Shown here piece after piece: positions 1-10,694 of a stretch of 64,000 nucleotides of DNA. This DNA is from CAVVDY01 sp963819645. GTDB lineage: Bacteria; Acidobacteriota; Terriglobia; Terriglobales; Acidobacteriaceae. Every line of letters starts with the position of its first letter. Position 1 is the first letter of the stretch. The notes below the pieces were generated by a model. That model was given only the letters and a program-made list of their open reading frames with translations, ran no database searches and was not told the origin of the DNA. A program made the position numbers and the translations under genes. The DNA is taken from assembly GCA_963819645.1 (NCBI GenBank), contig CAWFWZ010000012.1:1-64000 (forward strand), read 5' to 3'.

Positions 1-34
1 GAGCGCAGCCGAAACCGCGCTCCTCAGAGACGTC

Positions 35-607
35 TTATGCGGCCTTACGAGTGTTGCTCTTCGCCTGTGCGAATAGCTCGATCATCCCGCGATTGAACGC
101 CGGAATGTCATCGGGCTTGCGGCTGCTGACACAGGTTGCCGTCTTTCACCATTTCCTCATCCACCCAGTTGGCACCGGCGTTCTTCAGGTCGGTTTTCAG
201 CGAAGGCCACGATGTGATGCGGCGCCCTCGGCCTGCGCCGGCTTCCACTACCAGCCACGGCGCGTGACAGATCGCAGCTACCGGCTTGCCGGCTCTGGAA
301 GAAGGCCTTCACGAACTCGACGGCCTTCGGTTCCATGCGAAGTTTGTCAGGATTCTGTACGCCTCCCGGCAGTAGCAGCGCGTCGAAGTCGTGCGGATTC
401 GCGTTGCTTAGGTCAATGTCTACGGGAATTTGTTCACCCCACTTTGTGTGGTCCCAGCCTTTGATCTTGCCGGACTTGGGTGAGACGACTTTGGTTTCCG
501 CGCCTGCCTCGTTGCAGCGCCTCACGCGGCTTGAGAAGTTCGACCTGCTCGACGCCGTCGGTTGCGAGGATTGCTACTTTTAGTCCTTGTAGATGTTTGT
601 CTGCCAT
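35..607 (-). CDS. DJ-1/PfpI family protein (type 1 glutamine amidotransferase-like), frameshifted
   Basis: Read across frames, the product is about 190 aa. It begins MADKHLQGLKVAILATDG at 607 and ends with AQAKSNTRKAA and a stop at 35-37. Three frames each carry a recognisable part. They hold the N-terminal beta strand, the LLLPGG segment, and the nucleophile elbow AAICHAPW, whose Cys is the catalytic or oxidisable residue of the family. Breaks lie near 515, 293 and 130, and each is repaired by removing one base. Members act as deglycases, chaperones or proteases on damaged protein; the substrate here cannot be told. The family is secure, but whether the gene is intact in the organism is not. 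Confidence 0.75.
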
Positions 608-691
608 TTGTGTTCGACTCCTATGAAATTGTTCGTGCGATGAAGGGTGGAGGACGCCTTCAGGCGTACCGGTTGACCCGTTCAATTTTGT

Positions 692-774
692 TGTCATCCG
701 CGAGGGATCTGCTTTTCGCCGATGAGTCATGGCACAGCGGACGAAAGCAGGTTCTTCGCTTCGCTCAGAATGAC
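692..774. repeat. Palindromic intergenic repeat, TGTCAT...ATGAC family
   Basis: An 83-bp imperfect inverted repeat in the spacer between the PfpI and alcohol dehydrogenase genes. The left arm reads TGTCATCC...GGATCTGCTTTTCG. The right arm reads CGAAAGCAGGTTC...CAGAATGAC. A longer relative lies at 38048-38170 and fragments occur near 15936-15960. There is no coding potential. Confidence 0.6.
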
Positions 775-806
775 CGTCGAAAAACATTGCTAATTGCCAA
801 TCACTC

Positions 807-2011
807 CTACGCTGCCGCCGCGCCGTTCGCCCACGGATCCAGCACGACTTTCGTGCAGTGGTCCTGCTTGTCGCGGAACATCTTGTACATCTCCGGCGCC
901 TGGTCGATCGGCACTCGATGGCTGATGACGAAGCTGGGATCGATCTCGCCCGCTTCTGAATGCGATCGAGCAGCGGCTTCATGTAGCGCATCATGTGCGT
1001 CTGGCCGGTCTTCATGGTCAGTGCCTTGTTCATGAATGCGCCCATGGGCATCATGTCCACCAGCCCGCCATAGACGCCAGGAACCGAAACCGTTCCGCCC
1101 TTGCGGCAGGCCTGAATCGCTTCGCGCAACGCAATCGGCCGACCGGTTTCCATCATCACCGCCTGCTTGGCGCGATCCACGTAATACATGGCCGAGTCGG
1201 CGTGCGCTTCCATGCCGACCGCAGTCCATGCAGGAGTCAGGACCGATGCCGGCCGTCATGTCCTTCAGCGTCTCGATAACGGAATCCACCTGCTCGTAGT
1301 TGATGGTTTCTGCGCCGCCGTCGCGCGCCATCTGCAGGCGGTACTCGAAGCGGTCAATGCGATGACGCGTTCCGCACCCAGCATGAACGCGCTGCGAATG
1401 GCAAACTGCGCCACCGGCCCTGCGCCCCAAATGGCGACCGTGTCGCCCGGCTGGATGTTGCAGTTCTCCGCTCCCATGTAGCCGGTGGGAAAGATGTCGG
1501 TCAGGAACAGCAGCTTCTCGTCGGGTATTCCCTCAGGAACTTTCATCGGACCAACATCGGCAAACGGAACGCGCGCGTATTGCGCCTGGCCGCCGGCGTA
1601 GCCGCCCGTCATGTGCGAGTAGCCAAACAGGCCGGAAGGCGAGTAGCCCATGAACTTCTCGGCAATCCAGTAGTTCGGATTGGAGTTGTCGCAGCACGAC
1701 CATAGCTGCTGCTCGCAGAAGAAGCAGTTGCCGCAGGCGATGGTGAACGGCACCACGACGCGGTCGCCGACCTTCAGCTTCTCCGCGCTGAATGCCGGAG
1801 CCGACTTCGACGACTTCGCCCATGAACTCGTGGCCAACGATGTCGCCCTGCTCCATGGTCGGGAATGAAGCCGCCGTAGAGATGCAGGTCCGAGCCGCAG
1901 ATGGCGGTGCGGGTGATTCGAATGATGGCGTCGCGCGGATTGAGTATCTTGCGGGTCGGGCACGTTCTCGACGCTCATCTTCTCCTTGCCCATCCAACAA
2001 ACTGCCTTCAT
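807..2011 (-). CDS. Zinc-dependent alcohol dehydrogenase (MDR superfamily), frameshifted
   Basis: The start ATG at 2011 is preceded by a strong GAGGAGGG ribosome site. The product begins MKAVCWMGKEKMSVENVPDP and ends KVVLDPWANGAAAA, about 395 aa as for the family. The GHEFMGEVVEVG catalytic-zinc segment is visible, as are the structural-zinc cysteines in CGNCFFCEQQLWSC and the nucleotide-binding AIWGAGPVAQFAIRSA. Reading jumps between frames several times, at about 1956, 1880, 1795, 1340, 1185 and 960. Where dissected, removing one extra base repairs the frame. It is close to the long-chain class often named threonine- or formaldehyde-dehydrogenase-like, and the substrate is uncertain. Its ATG overlaps the likely stop of the SRPBCC gene upstream, so the two are probably co-transcribed. 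Confidence 0.8.
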
Positions 2012-2802
2012 GAAACCCTCCTCATGGATTCGACCACTTCGGTTGCGCGCCACTCGCCGCTCAACGGGACGGTCGGGATTGAGAGCGCGTGCAACCGCAG
2101 CGGCGCCTGACCGTGGCCCGTGTGTCTGGCCTTCGATTGTCGGAATCTCGCCGGTTTCAATCAGCGCTTTGAAGCGCCGCAGGTCCTGGCGCATGAAGAA
2201 ATTCGCCTGCCGTCCGACAAAGCCGGAAGCAGCGTTGCGTAACGCGCCGGTTGGCAGCTCGAGTAGTGCATGGTTGAGTGAACGACAGTTCCGCGATTTC
2301 CCGGCGCCTGCTTGAACTCGACTCGGCCTTCCACGTTCAGGTCCGAGCCCGGCAGCGAGCGCCACGCGATGTATTCGCCGGCGCGTTCATCGGTGATTTC
2401 AGCGGTCCAGTGCAGCTTCGCTGCCCATGGGGCCAAGCGGCGATCCACTTCGATTTGCCGTCGCCTAAGATCGGTGACCGACTCAATGTGGTTCATGAAA
2501 CGCGGAGCATTTTCCAGATCGCGCCAGAGCCGGAAGGCATCTTGCGGAGAGGCATTGACCAGAATGTTGCTGCCCAGCTCGGGACGACGCTGTGACTCCA
2601 ACGTTCCGTTGCCGGCACGCAGGCCGGTGTAGGCCAGCGCTCCTCCGGCTGCTGCCATCGCCCAGCCTGCTTTCGAGCGGCGGGTCAGGCCGATGACCGC
2701 GAGTGCGCCGCCGCCGGCCAGGGCGCCCCAGCGCTGCAAGGCTTCTTTAGAATTTTGCGAGTCGCCGGTCTTCTCCCAGCGACCTTGATGGGTTGAATAC
2801 AT
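2008..2802 (-). CDS. SRPBCC-family protein with N-terminal glycine-rich membrane segment, frameshifted near its end
   Basis: The start ATG is at 2802. Residues 25-65 form a glycine/alanine-rich hydrophobic stretch (GALAGGGALAVIGL...GGALAYTGLRAG). A START/polyketide-cyclase-like domain follows (NILVNASPQDAFRLWRDLENAPRFMNHIESV), typical of coenzyme Q-binding or cyclase-type SRPBCC proteins in Acidobacteria. The frame breaks near 2260; the domain continues as LPTGALRNAASGF...RRFKALIETGEIPTIEGQ. That frame would run into the alcohol dehydrogenase without a stop. A further one-base shift near 2065 gives the ending VESMRRVS and a TGA overlapping the dehydrogenase ATG. Function unknown; probably a lipid or hydrophobic ligand binder at the membrane. 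Confidence 0.7.
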
Positions 2803-3091
2803 AGGTTGGCTCCAGAGTGTTGGTGCTGTTGTGAAGTCGCAGCTTCAGTGAGGTTCTGCGTGCATTAGCCGATAGAGGTGGGATTGCGCGGCGGCGCGGG
2901 GCGATGTCCCGCTGACGGAAAAATCGAGCCACTCACGAAAACGGAGAAGCGGGTGAGCAGCGGCACAACGTAGTCTCCGCGCTTCAGCCGGCGCGCGTGT
3001 CTGGAATGAGCACTAATTTCCGGTTATCGGCAATTAACGTGGTACTCGCGGCCACATCGGGCGTAGAGTGAGTCGGAATTGGAGTCGTTAA

Positions 3092-3538
3092 ATGAACAGC
3101 GTGCAAATCGACCAGAAGAGCTATGAGATGCCCCCGCGCGAGGGGATCAGCATCGCACAATTTCTCACCGTCGCCGACATCGAACGCTCGGCTCGCTACT
3201 ACGAAAAGGTCTTCGGCGCTCGCATTCTGAGCCTGGGTGATGGCAACGCTCCTGCGTATCTTCAGTTCGCGAATATCTGGATGATTCTGAACGTTGGGGG
3301 CGGGCCGACCCCGGATAAACCGATGGTAACCCTCAGCGTCCCTGACCCGAATCACATCAATAGCTTTTTGAATCTCCGCGTGGCCGATATCAAAGCATGC
3401 TACGAACTATGGAAGAGTCGCGGAGCCGAGTTCATCACCGAGCCGATACCTAAGTACGGCGAGATACGCTGCTACATTCGCGATCCTGACGGATACATCA
3501 TCGAGGTCGGACAGAGTACCACCGTCACGTACGGTTAG
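3092..3538 (+). CDS. VOC (glyoxalase/bleomycin-resistance fold) protein
   Basis: A 148-aa single-module VOC protein. It shows IAQFLTVADIERSARYYEKVFGA near residue 20 and the closing strand IRCYIRDPDGYIIEVGQS, both typical of the fold. The conserved Glu of IIEVG is a usual metal ligand. The start ATG has only a weak GGAG upstream. Proteins of this type are small metal-dependent lyases, isomerases or dioxygenases, or drug-binding proteins. No neighbour points to a substrate. Confidence 0.85.
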   Translation: MNSVQIDQKSYEMPPREGISIAQFLTVADIERSARYYEKVFGARILSLGDGNAPAYLQFANIWMILNVGGGPTPDKPMVTLSVPDPNHINSFLNLRVADIKACYELWKSRGAEFITEPIPKYGEIRCYIRDPDGYIIEVGQSTTVTYG

Positions 3539-3646
3539 CTCTCGGCCCGGATGGTCCAGTAGATTGTTCCTTCCCACTCTGGCTTAACCGGCATGTAGAT
3601 CGGGTGGCGCAAAGGCGCGAGGAAACAATGACAGAGGAGGACGCAT

Positions 3647-3898
3647 ATGAGCAAGACAACGAGCTTCGCGGCGGACATTCGCCCGCTTTTTACCGACCGC
3701 GACATTCAGGGGATGAAAAAAGGGTTCAACTTGGCGAGTTATGACGAAGTAAAGGCACACGCATCGGCCATCTACGACAGAATTCGAGGAATTGGTGGTG
3801 CGGTTATGCCGCCACCACCTCCACTAGGAGAAGGTCCTTGGCCCCAATCTCGCATTGATCTATTTGCTAAATGGCTGGCGGATGGCTGCCAACCTTAA
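3647..3898 (+). CDS. Small conserved protein resembling a cytochrome-c-like module without a haem motif
   Basis: An 83-aa protein with an excellent AGAGGAGG ribosome site eight bases before the ATG. The pattern FAADIRPLFTDRDIQGM...FNLASYDEVKAHASAIYDRI...MPPPPP...WLADGCQP resembles the shape of small cytochrome-c-like domains of planctomycete/acidobacterial proteins. It has no CxxCH, so it should not bind haem covalently. It has no signal peptide. Function unknown. Confidence 0.7.
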   Translation: MSKTTSFAADIRPLFTDRDIQGMKKGFNLASYDEVKAHASAIYDRIRGIGGAVMPPPPPLGEGPWPQSRIDLFAKWLADGCQP

Positions 3899-4187
3899 TG
3901 CCTAGTCCAAACGAGCCGGGTGCTGCTTGTAGTCGGGAAGGGACATCGAGATCGACCTTTATAGAATAGAATCTTCCTCCTCTCTTCAAATTCCTCTCGG
4001 TTAGTGCCCTTCTGGCCCTCTCAGCGATCTTCGATTATTTCCAAAAGACCCAGCCAGCAACCGCGGCGTGAATCGTTTTTCGTTTCCCTTGAATCAAACG
4101 TTTCGCTTGTGGTCTCGAGGGCGCGTTGCCCAGAGTGCCTGAATTCCGATAGAATCAAGGTTTGCAACAAGCGAGTTAGGGAGCAAC

Positions 4188-4457
4188 ATGAAGGCAGCCA
4201 CTCATCCGGCATACAACGAAGTACGCGTGCACTGCGCATGCGGCAACACATTTATGACCCGTTCCACCAACAAGAGCGACATCAGCGTGGAAATCTGCTC
4301 GGCCTGCCACCCGTTCTTCACCGGCAAGCAGAAGCTGATGGATACCGCCGGCCGTGTGGAACGCTTCCGCCGCAAGTACGCCAAGAGCGACGCCGGCAAA
4401 GCCGAAGCTGCCAAGGCAGCCGAAGCAGCGAAAACAGCCGAAGCGGCAACCAAGTAG
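4188..4457 (+). CDS. rpmE: 50S ribosomal protein bL31
   Basis: An 89-aa protein beginning MKAATHPAYNEVRVHCACGN. Cysteine pairs CAC and CSAC form the zinc-binding set of the C+ type of bL31. The family core NTFMTRST...CHPFFTGKQK...TAGRVERFRRKY is present. An alanine/lysine-rich tail of about 20 residues extends past the usual length of about 70 aa. The gene stands alone, with a possible TAGAAT -10 box at about 4150 and a terminator immediately downstream. Its zinc-type form suggests that a zinc-free paralogue, if any, lies elsewhere. Confidence 0.96.
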   Translation: MKAATHPAYNEVRVHCACGNTFMTRSTNKSDISVEICSACHPFFTGKQKLMDTAGRVERFRRKYAKSDAGKAEAAKAAEAAKTAEAATK

Positions 4458-4481
4458 GGTCACTCAGCGGAATTCCGCTCA

Positions 4482-4512
4482 GCCTCCGCTGCCGGCGGAG
4501 GCTTTGCTTTTG
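4482..4512 (+). terminator. Intrinsic terminator of rpmE
   Basis: A stem GCCTCCGC / GCGGAGGC with a short loop is followed by TTTGCTTTT, 25 bases after the rpmE stop codon. Confidence 0.75.
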
Positions 4513-4532
4513 TACTGAGGTTGTCAGCCCGG

Positions 4533-4633
4533 GGTGCCCCATTCGGGCCGGGTTTGCCCGGGTGGGGCTTTTGACCTTCTGGGTCCGGACACAAAAAGCC
4601 CCACCCCGCCAGAGAAGGGCGGAATGGGGCACC
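4533..4633. repeat. Nested inverted repeat (GGTGCCCCATTC ... GAATGGGGCACC)
   Basis: A 101-bp element bounded by a perfect 12-bp inverted repeat. A second inverted repeat lies inside it (GGTGGGGCTTTT / AAAAGCCCCACC). It lies between rpmE and the next gene and is non-coding. It looks like a small miniature element or an extended hairpin; only one copy is seen in this window. Confidence 0.6.
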
Positions 4634-4688
4634 ACCTCAAGGCTGGTGGTACACGAACCAGGCGCCGACCGTGTACCATCTACGCGTC

Positions 4689-5225
4689 ATGTCAGAGCTG
4701 CCGATTCTGCACGCCAAGCCGCACGACCACGAAGAGCTGGCGCTCGTCGCGCTGCGTGCGACGCCATACCACGAGGGCTATCAGCTCTACACCTTGCTCG
4801 CCGTTGGAGGAGACAACGAGCGGCCACTTACCGCCGACGGGAGCATCATCTTCTTCACCGACCCTAAGACGGCGGCCAAGGCACTCGATCTCGACGCCTC
4901 CATGTCATCGCTGGGCCCGGCACCGACCCATCTGGAAGTTGTTTGCGATTTAGCCGAGGCGCTCTACCTGGTGAACTCTCAGGACACGGATCCACATGGG
5001 ACGCTGCTCGACTGCCTTCTCATCCTCGACGACCTGGTACGCGCCACTCGCCTGCACATGCCCGAGCGCTACCAGGCACTTCTCACCGAGTTGGCCGCGC
5101 GTCTGACTGAAGGCAAGCAGTTGAAAGCCATCTTCAGCAACCCCTCACTTCGCCATCACGTCGAGGATGCGCTGCTGTGGTGCGTCGGAGCGGTGACGGT
5201 GAAGGCGCGAATCATTAGTCGCTAG
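4689..5225 (+). CDS. Conserved hypothetical protein
   Basis: About 178 aa from ATG 4689; an in-frame ATG at 4671 would add six residues. I prefer 4689 because a possible -10 box, TACCAT at 4674-4679, lies inside the longer form and would place the transcript start almost at this ATG. The protein is soluble, acidic and helix-rich (PHDHEELALVALRATPYHEGYQ near the N-terminus, LLDCLLILDDLVRATRLHMPERYQALL in the middle). No motif is recognised and it has no signal peptide or membrane segment. It converges on the large gene that follows. Confidence 0.75.
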   Translation: MSELPILHAKPHDHEELALVALRATPYHEGYQLYTLLAVGGDNERPLTADGSIIFFTDPKTAAKALDLDASMSSLGPAPTHLEVVCDLAEALYLVNSQDTDPHGTLLDCLLILDDLVRATRLHMPERYQALLTELAARLTEGKQLKAIFSNPSLRHHVEDALLWCVGAVTVKARIISR

Positions 5226-5242
5226 CCAGGATCGTTCCTCGC

Positions 5243-8200
5243 CTACCTGAGCGCCTGCGCACCAGGCTGCAGGACCGAGCCGATAAAGTCGGCCATCGAT
5301 GGGAACAGCGTCGTAAGCAGCCCGATCAGCGGCGGCAATCCGAAGGTCACCAACTTCATCCAGAAAGCCCCGCCCAGCTCACCCGGGTTCTTGTCGGTGA
5401 TTCGGCTCAGGGTGGCATCGCGGCTCATCTCGGCATAGACAAAAGCGCTCACCGCGCCGGCCACCGCAAACAAAATCAAAAATACAGCTGCAATGCTGGG
5501 CATTGGATCAAACGGGTACGAGGAGATGGCCAGCGTCATGGTAAGGAAGACCGCTCCCGCGCTAAGTCCGAGGGTGCGCAGCCGCCCCAGAATGTTCTGA
5601 ATGAAACCCAGATAGGGCAGCACGGCAAATTGTTCCGCCTCTTGCAGATAGTCCCCCGCCTCATAGTGAAAGCTTTCCTTGGCGTCGGTATCCAAATCGC
5701 CAAGCACCGACCGCGACTCTTTTCGCCATGCCGGCAGCAGGATCTCCCTCATCACATACGCCACAAGCTCCGCCAGCTCTTCCTGCCATTCCGTCAGCTT
5801 GTCAATCCGGTATAGCTTGTCTGCATCTTTACAATCGTCGTCCAGGAGCTTGACGTACCACTCGACAAATTGATCTCTCTTCTTCTCCGTCAGTTCGATG
5901 CGTGCGATGAGGTTCTTCCTCCTGAGGACCTCCTGTTCGTCTTCGTCCTTACTGTTGGCTACGGCGTTCTTCAGATTGCCAAGCGCTTCGAGCTGACGCG
6001 ATATCAACCGGTAGCGCTCTCCCAGGACGTTCCCACTCAGGGCCCACACCGAGCCACCTAGCATTCCCCTCAGCCCGGTAAAGGCGCGGCGCAGCCGCAA
6101 ACGATCCAGAAAGTTGAGCAAACGCTGCAACTGGCTCCAGGTTGATAGCATTTGCCAGATGTCAGCCAGAATGAGCGCCATGCACAGCGTTACTCCCAGG
6201 AAGATTAGTAGGCCGTATCTGCGGTCTCCCAAGCTCCGCAGAGACCAGCCGCCGAGAGCCACTGCCGTGGAGAGGAAACTGATGCCGAAGAAGACAGCCA
6301 GCGGCACCCAGTAATTAGCGGACAGCGGTATCGCGTTTCGTTCAATATTCTGTCCCGCGCCTTCCCTGCTGAACATCAGGAAAAACTTCGGGCCGGCCTT
6401 CGCCGGGTTGTCCTTCAGTGGGGGATGAAAATCCTTGATGCTGGGCAATACCGGCCGGTCATCCCCAAACAGCGACAGACCGCGCAGGTTGAACCAGAAC
6501 CAGCAGTACAGACCAGCCAGCAGCAAGATCTGCGGCAGCAACGGCGAGACTCCGCTGCGCAGGTGAACATTCCGCCAGAACAACGGAAAGAAATTAGAGG
6601 CGTTCAGCCGTTGGGTCAGGAAGGTGTAGCGCAAGATCGCGATCACCGCCAGGGTTGGTACGAACGCGAGCCGGAGGATCTTGCGCCACTTGCGAACGAG
6701 CGCCTCGTCCTTCGGCACGGCCCCACCCGTCACAATGGGTAGCCGATAGTTTGCTAAACAACCGAGACACCCGCTGCCGGCGATGGTGAGTACCGGCAAG
6801 ATCATTGCGAACACGCGGACAACATCACTTGAGGTCCGCCAACCAGGCAGTAGAACGAAGTACAGCGTTACCGCAACCAAACTTACTATCAGCGAGCCGA
6901 GAAAGATGAGGATGGTGTGCTGCACCTTCGGTATGGGAGCAAAGTAGGCGCGCATTCGCGGCGGACGCAGAATCGACCCGTTCCAGCAACCATAGAGGTG
7001 CCACAAGCCAAGCAAGGCACAAGCCGCCAGTAATCCGGCCATCTCATCGGGGAGACCTCGACGCCTTCCGCCCGCTCCGCCACTCCTCGGCTTCGTGCTG
7101 CCAGCCTCGGGAACCAAAATCGACTGCGGAGTTGGTCCGAATTTCTGCTCCTCTTCGGCCTCCGTGCTGTCGTTCAGCATCGCAATCGCCCAAAACTGCC
7201 CATGCCCGACAACCGTTACCCAGGTAGCCGGCCGTCCTTTCTCCTTATCGTTGGAATCGCTGTTAGCGTTGCTGTTGGTGGCGTGTGATCGCGGCGTTCC
7301 ATAGTCGCTGATGGGGACATTGGACTTCGCACCAGCCTCGTTTCTTAGCAGCATCCTGGTCGCGACGTAAATTCCCTCGATGAAGTCTTCCGGGAATACT
7401 CGATAGCTCGCAGAGCGGCTGGTGCTTGCGGCCTCGCCGCTCCTGCCACTGAGCGCTGGTATGCCCTCCTGCGTCCAGTTCAGCAGCGGATACGACGACA
7501 ACAGCATGACCCCGCGTAGCGATGCCCCTTGCGGATTACGGCGAAACAGCAAATCGCTGCCATCCATCACCACTCTCCCACTGGGATAGGAGCGGCGCAG
7601 AAATTCTGCGAGGAAAATCTGGTCCAACGAATTGCTGCTTCGCAAAATCGTGAACTCAATGTCCTTGGCCTGCAGCCTGTTCACCAGACCGAACAGCACG
7701 GCCTCTTGCGCCAAAGGAGTGAGCTGCCCCGAATAGACTGCGCACCGTATCATGCTTCGCACTGGCAGGCTCGCTCAAATTTCCCTGCAGCGAGGTAGCC
7801 GCGGCAGTGTCCGATTTTTTCGCGGAGCTGAATATCGACTGCTCTTCATAAGCTGAGCGGAGCGTAGCTATATCGCGCGGATAGTAAAGGTATTTGGGAG
7901 TTTCCGATGCTTGGCCGGGCCTGTCCGCTTGACAGTGGATTGCGCCATCGTCTGCGTCTCCATTTTTCCCGCCTTGCCCGCCAGATCCATAAGCGGTCTC
8001 ATCTTCCGAAATAATCGCGACCCGGCCCAGGTCGTAACCTTCGTGCCTCAGGTAGCACAGAAAGCGATCCGTCATCAGCGTGTCGCCCTCGTTGAATGTC
8101 CGGAAGCGACTCCCGCTATCATCAATCTCTTTCTCTTTCGATAATCCTTGTTTATCGTTCAGATATTTGTTGAACCAGCGAAGACTGGTTTCCGAGTTGG

Positions 8201-9101
8201 CGGACCCGCTATAGACGAAGATGCCTTCCTTGTATACGTCAAAAGCATTTGGCCGCCCGTTCTTCGCCGTTTCCGGAGAAAGTGGAGCGTTAAGCTCCCG
8301 CGCCAGCGCTGGCAGCGACCCTGAAAACGTTGGCCCTACAATGAGAAGTTGTTTTTTCGGGACACTTGTCCGCAGCACCTGCATCCATTGCAAGGCATTC
8401 TCGAATTGCGTATCGTTGATTCCGCCGGTGGGCTGCTCGGACACCAGGAAAACCACCAGGCCCGATCCATACGGAACGTACTCACGGGATGACTCCGATA
8501 CTCCGGAGTTTGCAGAGTTCGCGTCGCTTTCGCCTCCGTACGCCTTTCGGAACACCATGATTCCAGGCTGTGCTTGCAGGCTGGCAGCCATGCTGGCTGC
8601 CTTCTCCTCTTCGGTCACTGAGTCGTACTTAGTCTCTGAGATATTCCACGGGAACCACGACTCGTCATAGGAATAGTTCGAGTCCTGCACTGCTTGCTGA
8701 ATGGCTTCGACCGAGCGGTCGAACACCAGCGGCAGATGGGTTTGCACCGGATCGGCCACCAGAGCGATGACAAATCGCAGCTCTGGCATGGGCGATGGGA
8801 CAGCACTGGGAAGTTCGCTCCCGGTCGCGGTCGCAAAACAGACCTTCCCGGCCGGCATCGGCACCGCGCCGCCATAATAGAAGCGGTCCAGCCGCTTGGC
8901 AATCTGCTCGCAGGCCGAGATCGGCTGATGGTCAACTTGCGCGCTCGCTGAAGCTGTTTTGACGGCGTGGACGGCCGCCGCGCCGGTATCGCCTGGTGCG
9001 GTGTCGGCAGCCTTCCGGGGGAGCATGGAAGCCCCAAAGATCGCCGCAATCACCAAAACGATGGTTGTCGTGTACCCGCTGCGCTCGTTCATGTCGGCCA
9101 C
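5243..9101 (-). CDS. Very large receptor-like membrane protein with periplasmic-binding-type ectodomain, one frameshift; function unknown
   Basis: Two adjacent reading frames are best read as one gene of about 1,285 aa, with an extra base near 7736. The frames join as DTVRS / YSGQLTPLAQEAVLFGLV with no loss. Translation starts at GTG 9101 or ATG 9092. One membrane helix (residues 9-27) is followed by a large exported region. This holds repeated alpha/beta units resembling type I periplasmic binding proteins (QLLIVGPTFSGSLPALARELNA; EFTILRSSNSLDQIFLAEFLRR; SGRVVMDGSDLLFRR; GVMLLSSYPLL). About ten membrane helices then surround a charged, helical cytoplasmic region rich in Glu, Lys and Arg. There is no kinase, HAMP or transporter ATPase motif. 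It is a monocistronic gene. It might be a ligand sensor or a channel-like receptor; this is inference only. Confidence 0.7.
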
Positions 9102-9313
9102 TGGGCCTCGCTATTCAGGCGCATTCGCCCTGGATGCTCTGGGTCAGGCGCGCCTGCCCATTATGCGGGAATACAAGTTAACAGCCGGCGGGGTTGGCAA
9201 TGAGAGTAGTTCAGAATTGGGCAGTTGACAACGCGAAAATAGGTGAGAAGGGTATGACCCGGATCGGAAATCGGCGATCGTCAGCTGCCGACTTCCGCTA
9301 AGACTTGCCCCAA

Positions 9314-10567
9314 CTATTCCGGATCGAAGTAATCCACCGTCACCGGGTTCTCAAACAACGAGTAGTCGCGCGTTACAACGGTGATCCCGCTCTCGGTCAC
9401 GTGATACTTCTGGCGATCGGCCTCGGTATCGAAACCGATGACCGTGCCCTCAGGAATATCAACGTCACGATCGATGATGGCGCGGCGAATCTTGCAGCGC
9501 CGTCCGACGTTGACGTGCGAGAACAAAATGCTGGAATCGACTTCGCAGTAGGAATTCACCCGCACATCCGGCGACAGGACCGACTTGCTGACCGAGGCGC
9601 CCGAGACAATGCATCCGGCGGACACAATAGAATCGTGCGCTTCTCCAGTGCGTCCGGGATCGTTGAACACAAACTTCGCCGGCGGATACTGCCGCTGATG
9701 CGTGCGAATCGGCCAGGCTTCGTCATACAGGTTGAACACCGGAGCTACCGAAACCAGGTCCAGGTTAGCCTCGTAATACGCTTCCAGCGTCCCCACGTCG
9801 CGCCAGTACAGCGCTTCCTTCTTGTTCTCGTCGATGAAGTTGAACGAGTAGACCTTGTAGTCGTCCATCATGCGCGGCAGGATGTTGTGCCCGAAATCAT
9901 GCCTCGAAGTTTCATCTTCGGCGTCCTTCAGCAGCACCGGAATCAGAACGTCGGTGTTGAACAGATAAATCCCCATCGACGCCGAAACCATGTGCGGATG
10001 GTAGGGTGAGCGCAGGTGGGTCTCTTCAGGCTTTTCCTGAAAGCCGACGACCCGGCCATCGCGATCGACTTCTACCACACCGAAGTGTTTGGTTTCGGAA
10101 GGCTCAATCAGAATGGTGGCGATGGTCACATCCGCGCCCGAGTCGCGATGCTGTCGCGCCATGCGGTCGTAGTTCATCTTGTAGATGTGATCGCCGGAGA
10201 GAATCAGCACGTACTTGGGCTGCTCCGACCCGATGGAGTAAATGTTCTGGTACACCGCATCGGCGGTGCCCATGTACCAGTTCTCGCTCACGCGCTTCAT
10301 GGGCGGCAGGATTTCGATGAACTCGCCAATCTCGCGTCCGTAGACGTTTCCCCAACCCTCGCGAATATGACGATTCAGCGACAGTGCCTTGTATTGCGTC
10401 AGAATGTAAACCTTGCGCAGATCAGAGTTCACGCAGTTGGAGAGCGTGATGTCGATGATGCGATAGATGCCGCCGAAAGTTACAGCAGGTTTCGCACGGT
10501 CACGGGTGAGGGGATACAGGCGCTCTCCCGCGCCGCCGGCCAGCAGGACTCCTAGAGTTTCTCTCAT
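9314..10567 (-). CDS. glgC: Glucose-1-phosphate adenylyltransferase
   Basis: A 417-aa protein, the normal length for ADP-glucose pyrophosphorylase. It makes ADP-glucose from ATP and glucose-1-phosphate, the committed step of bacterial glycogen synthesis. The N-terminal nucleotidyltransferase signature LLAGGAGERLYPLTRDRAKP is intact, with GTADAVYQN and the metal-binding LSGDHIYKMNY. The C-terminal left-handed beta-helix hexapeptides follow (GCIVSGASVSKSVLSPDVRV, VNVGRRCKIRRAIIDRDVDI). No other glg gene is adjacent. Start ATG 10567 is forced by the conserved first strand MRETLGVLLAGG. Confidence 0.96.
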   Translation of the reverse strand: MRETLGVLLAGGAGERLYPLTRDRAKPAVTFGGIYRIIDITLSNCVNSDLRKVYILTQYKALSLNRHIREGWGNVYGREIGEFIEILPPMKRVSENWYMGTADAVYQNIYSIGSEQPKYVLILSGDHIYKMNYDRMARQHRDSGADVTIATILIEPSETKHFGVVEVDRDGRVVGFQEKPEETHLRSPYHPHMVSASMGIYLFNTDVLIPVLLKDAEDETSRHDFGHNILPRMMDDYKVYSFNFIDENKKEALYWRDVGTLEAYYEANLDLVSVAPVFNLYDEAWPIRTHQRQYPPAKFVFNDPGRTGEAHDSIVSAGCIVSGASVSKSVLSPDVRVNSYCEVDSSILFSHVNVGRRCKIRRAIIDRDVDIPEGTVIGFDTEADRQKYHVTESGITVVTRDYSLFENPVTVDYFDPE

Positions 10568-10694
10568 TGATTAGTCCACGCTAAACGCCTACGAAATCAA
10601 GCGCACATTGTAGAACGAATGATGCAACGATAGAAGCGGCTCCGCCGAGCCGGGAAAACTTAAGGGCCGCCGGCGGTGATGACCGCGGCCGCCG

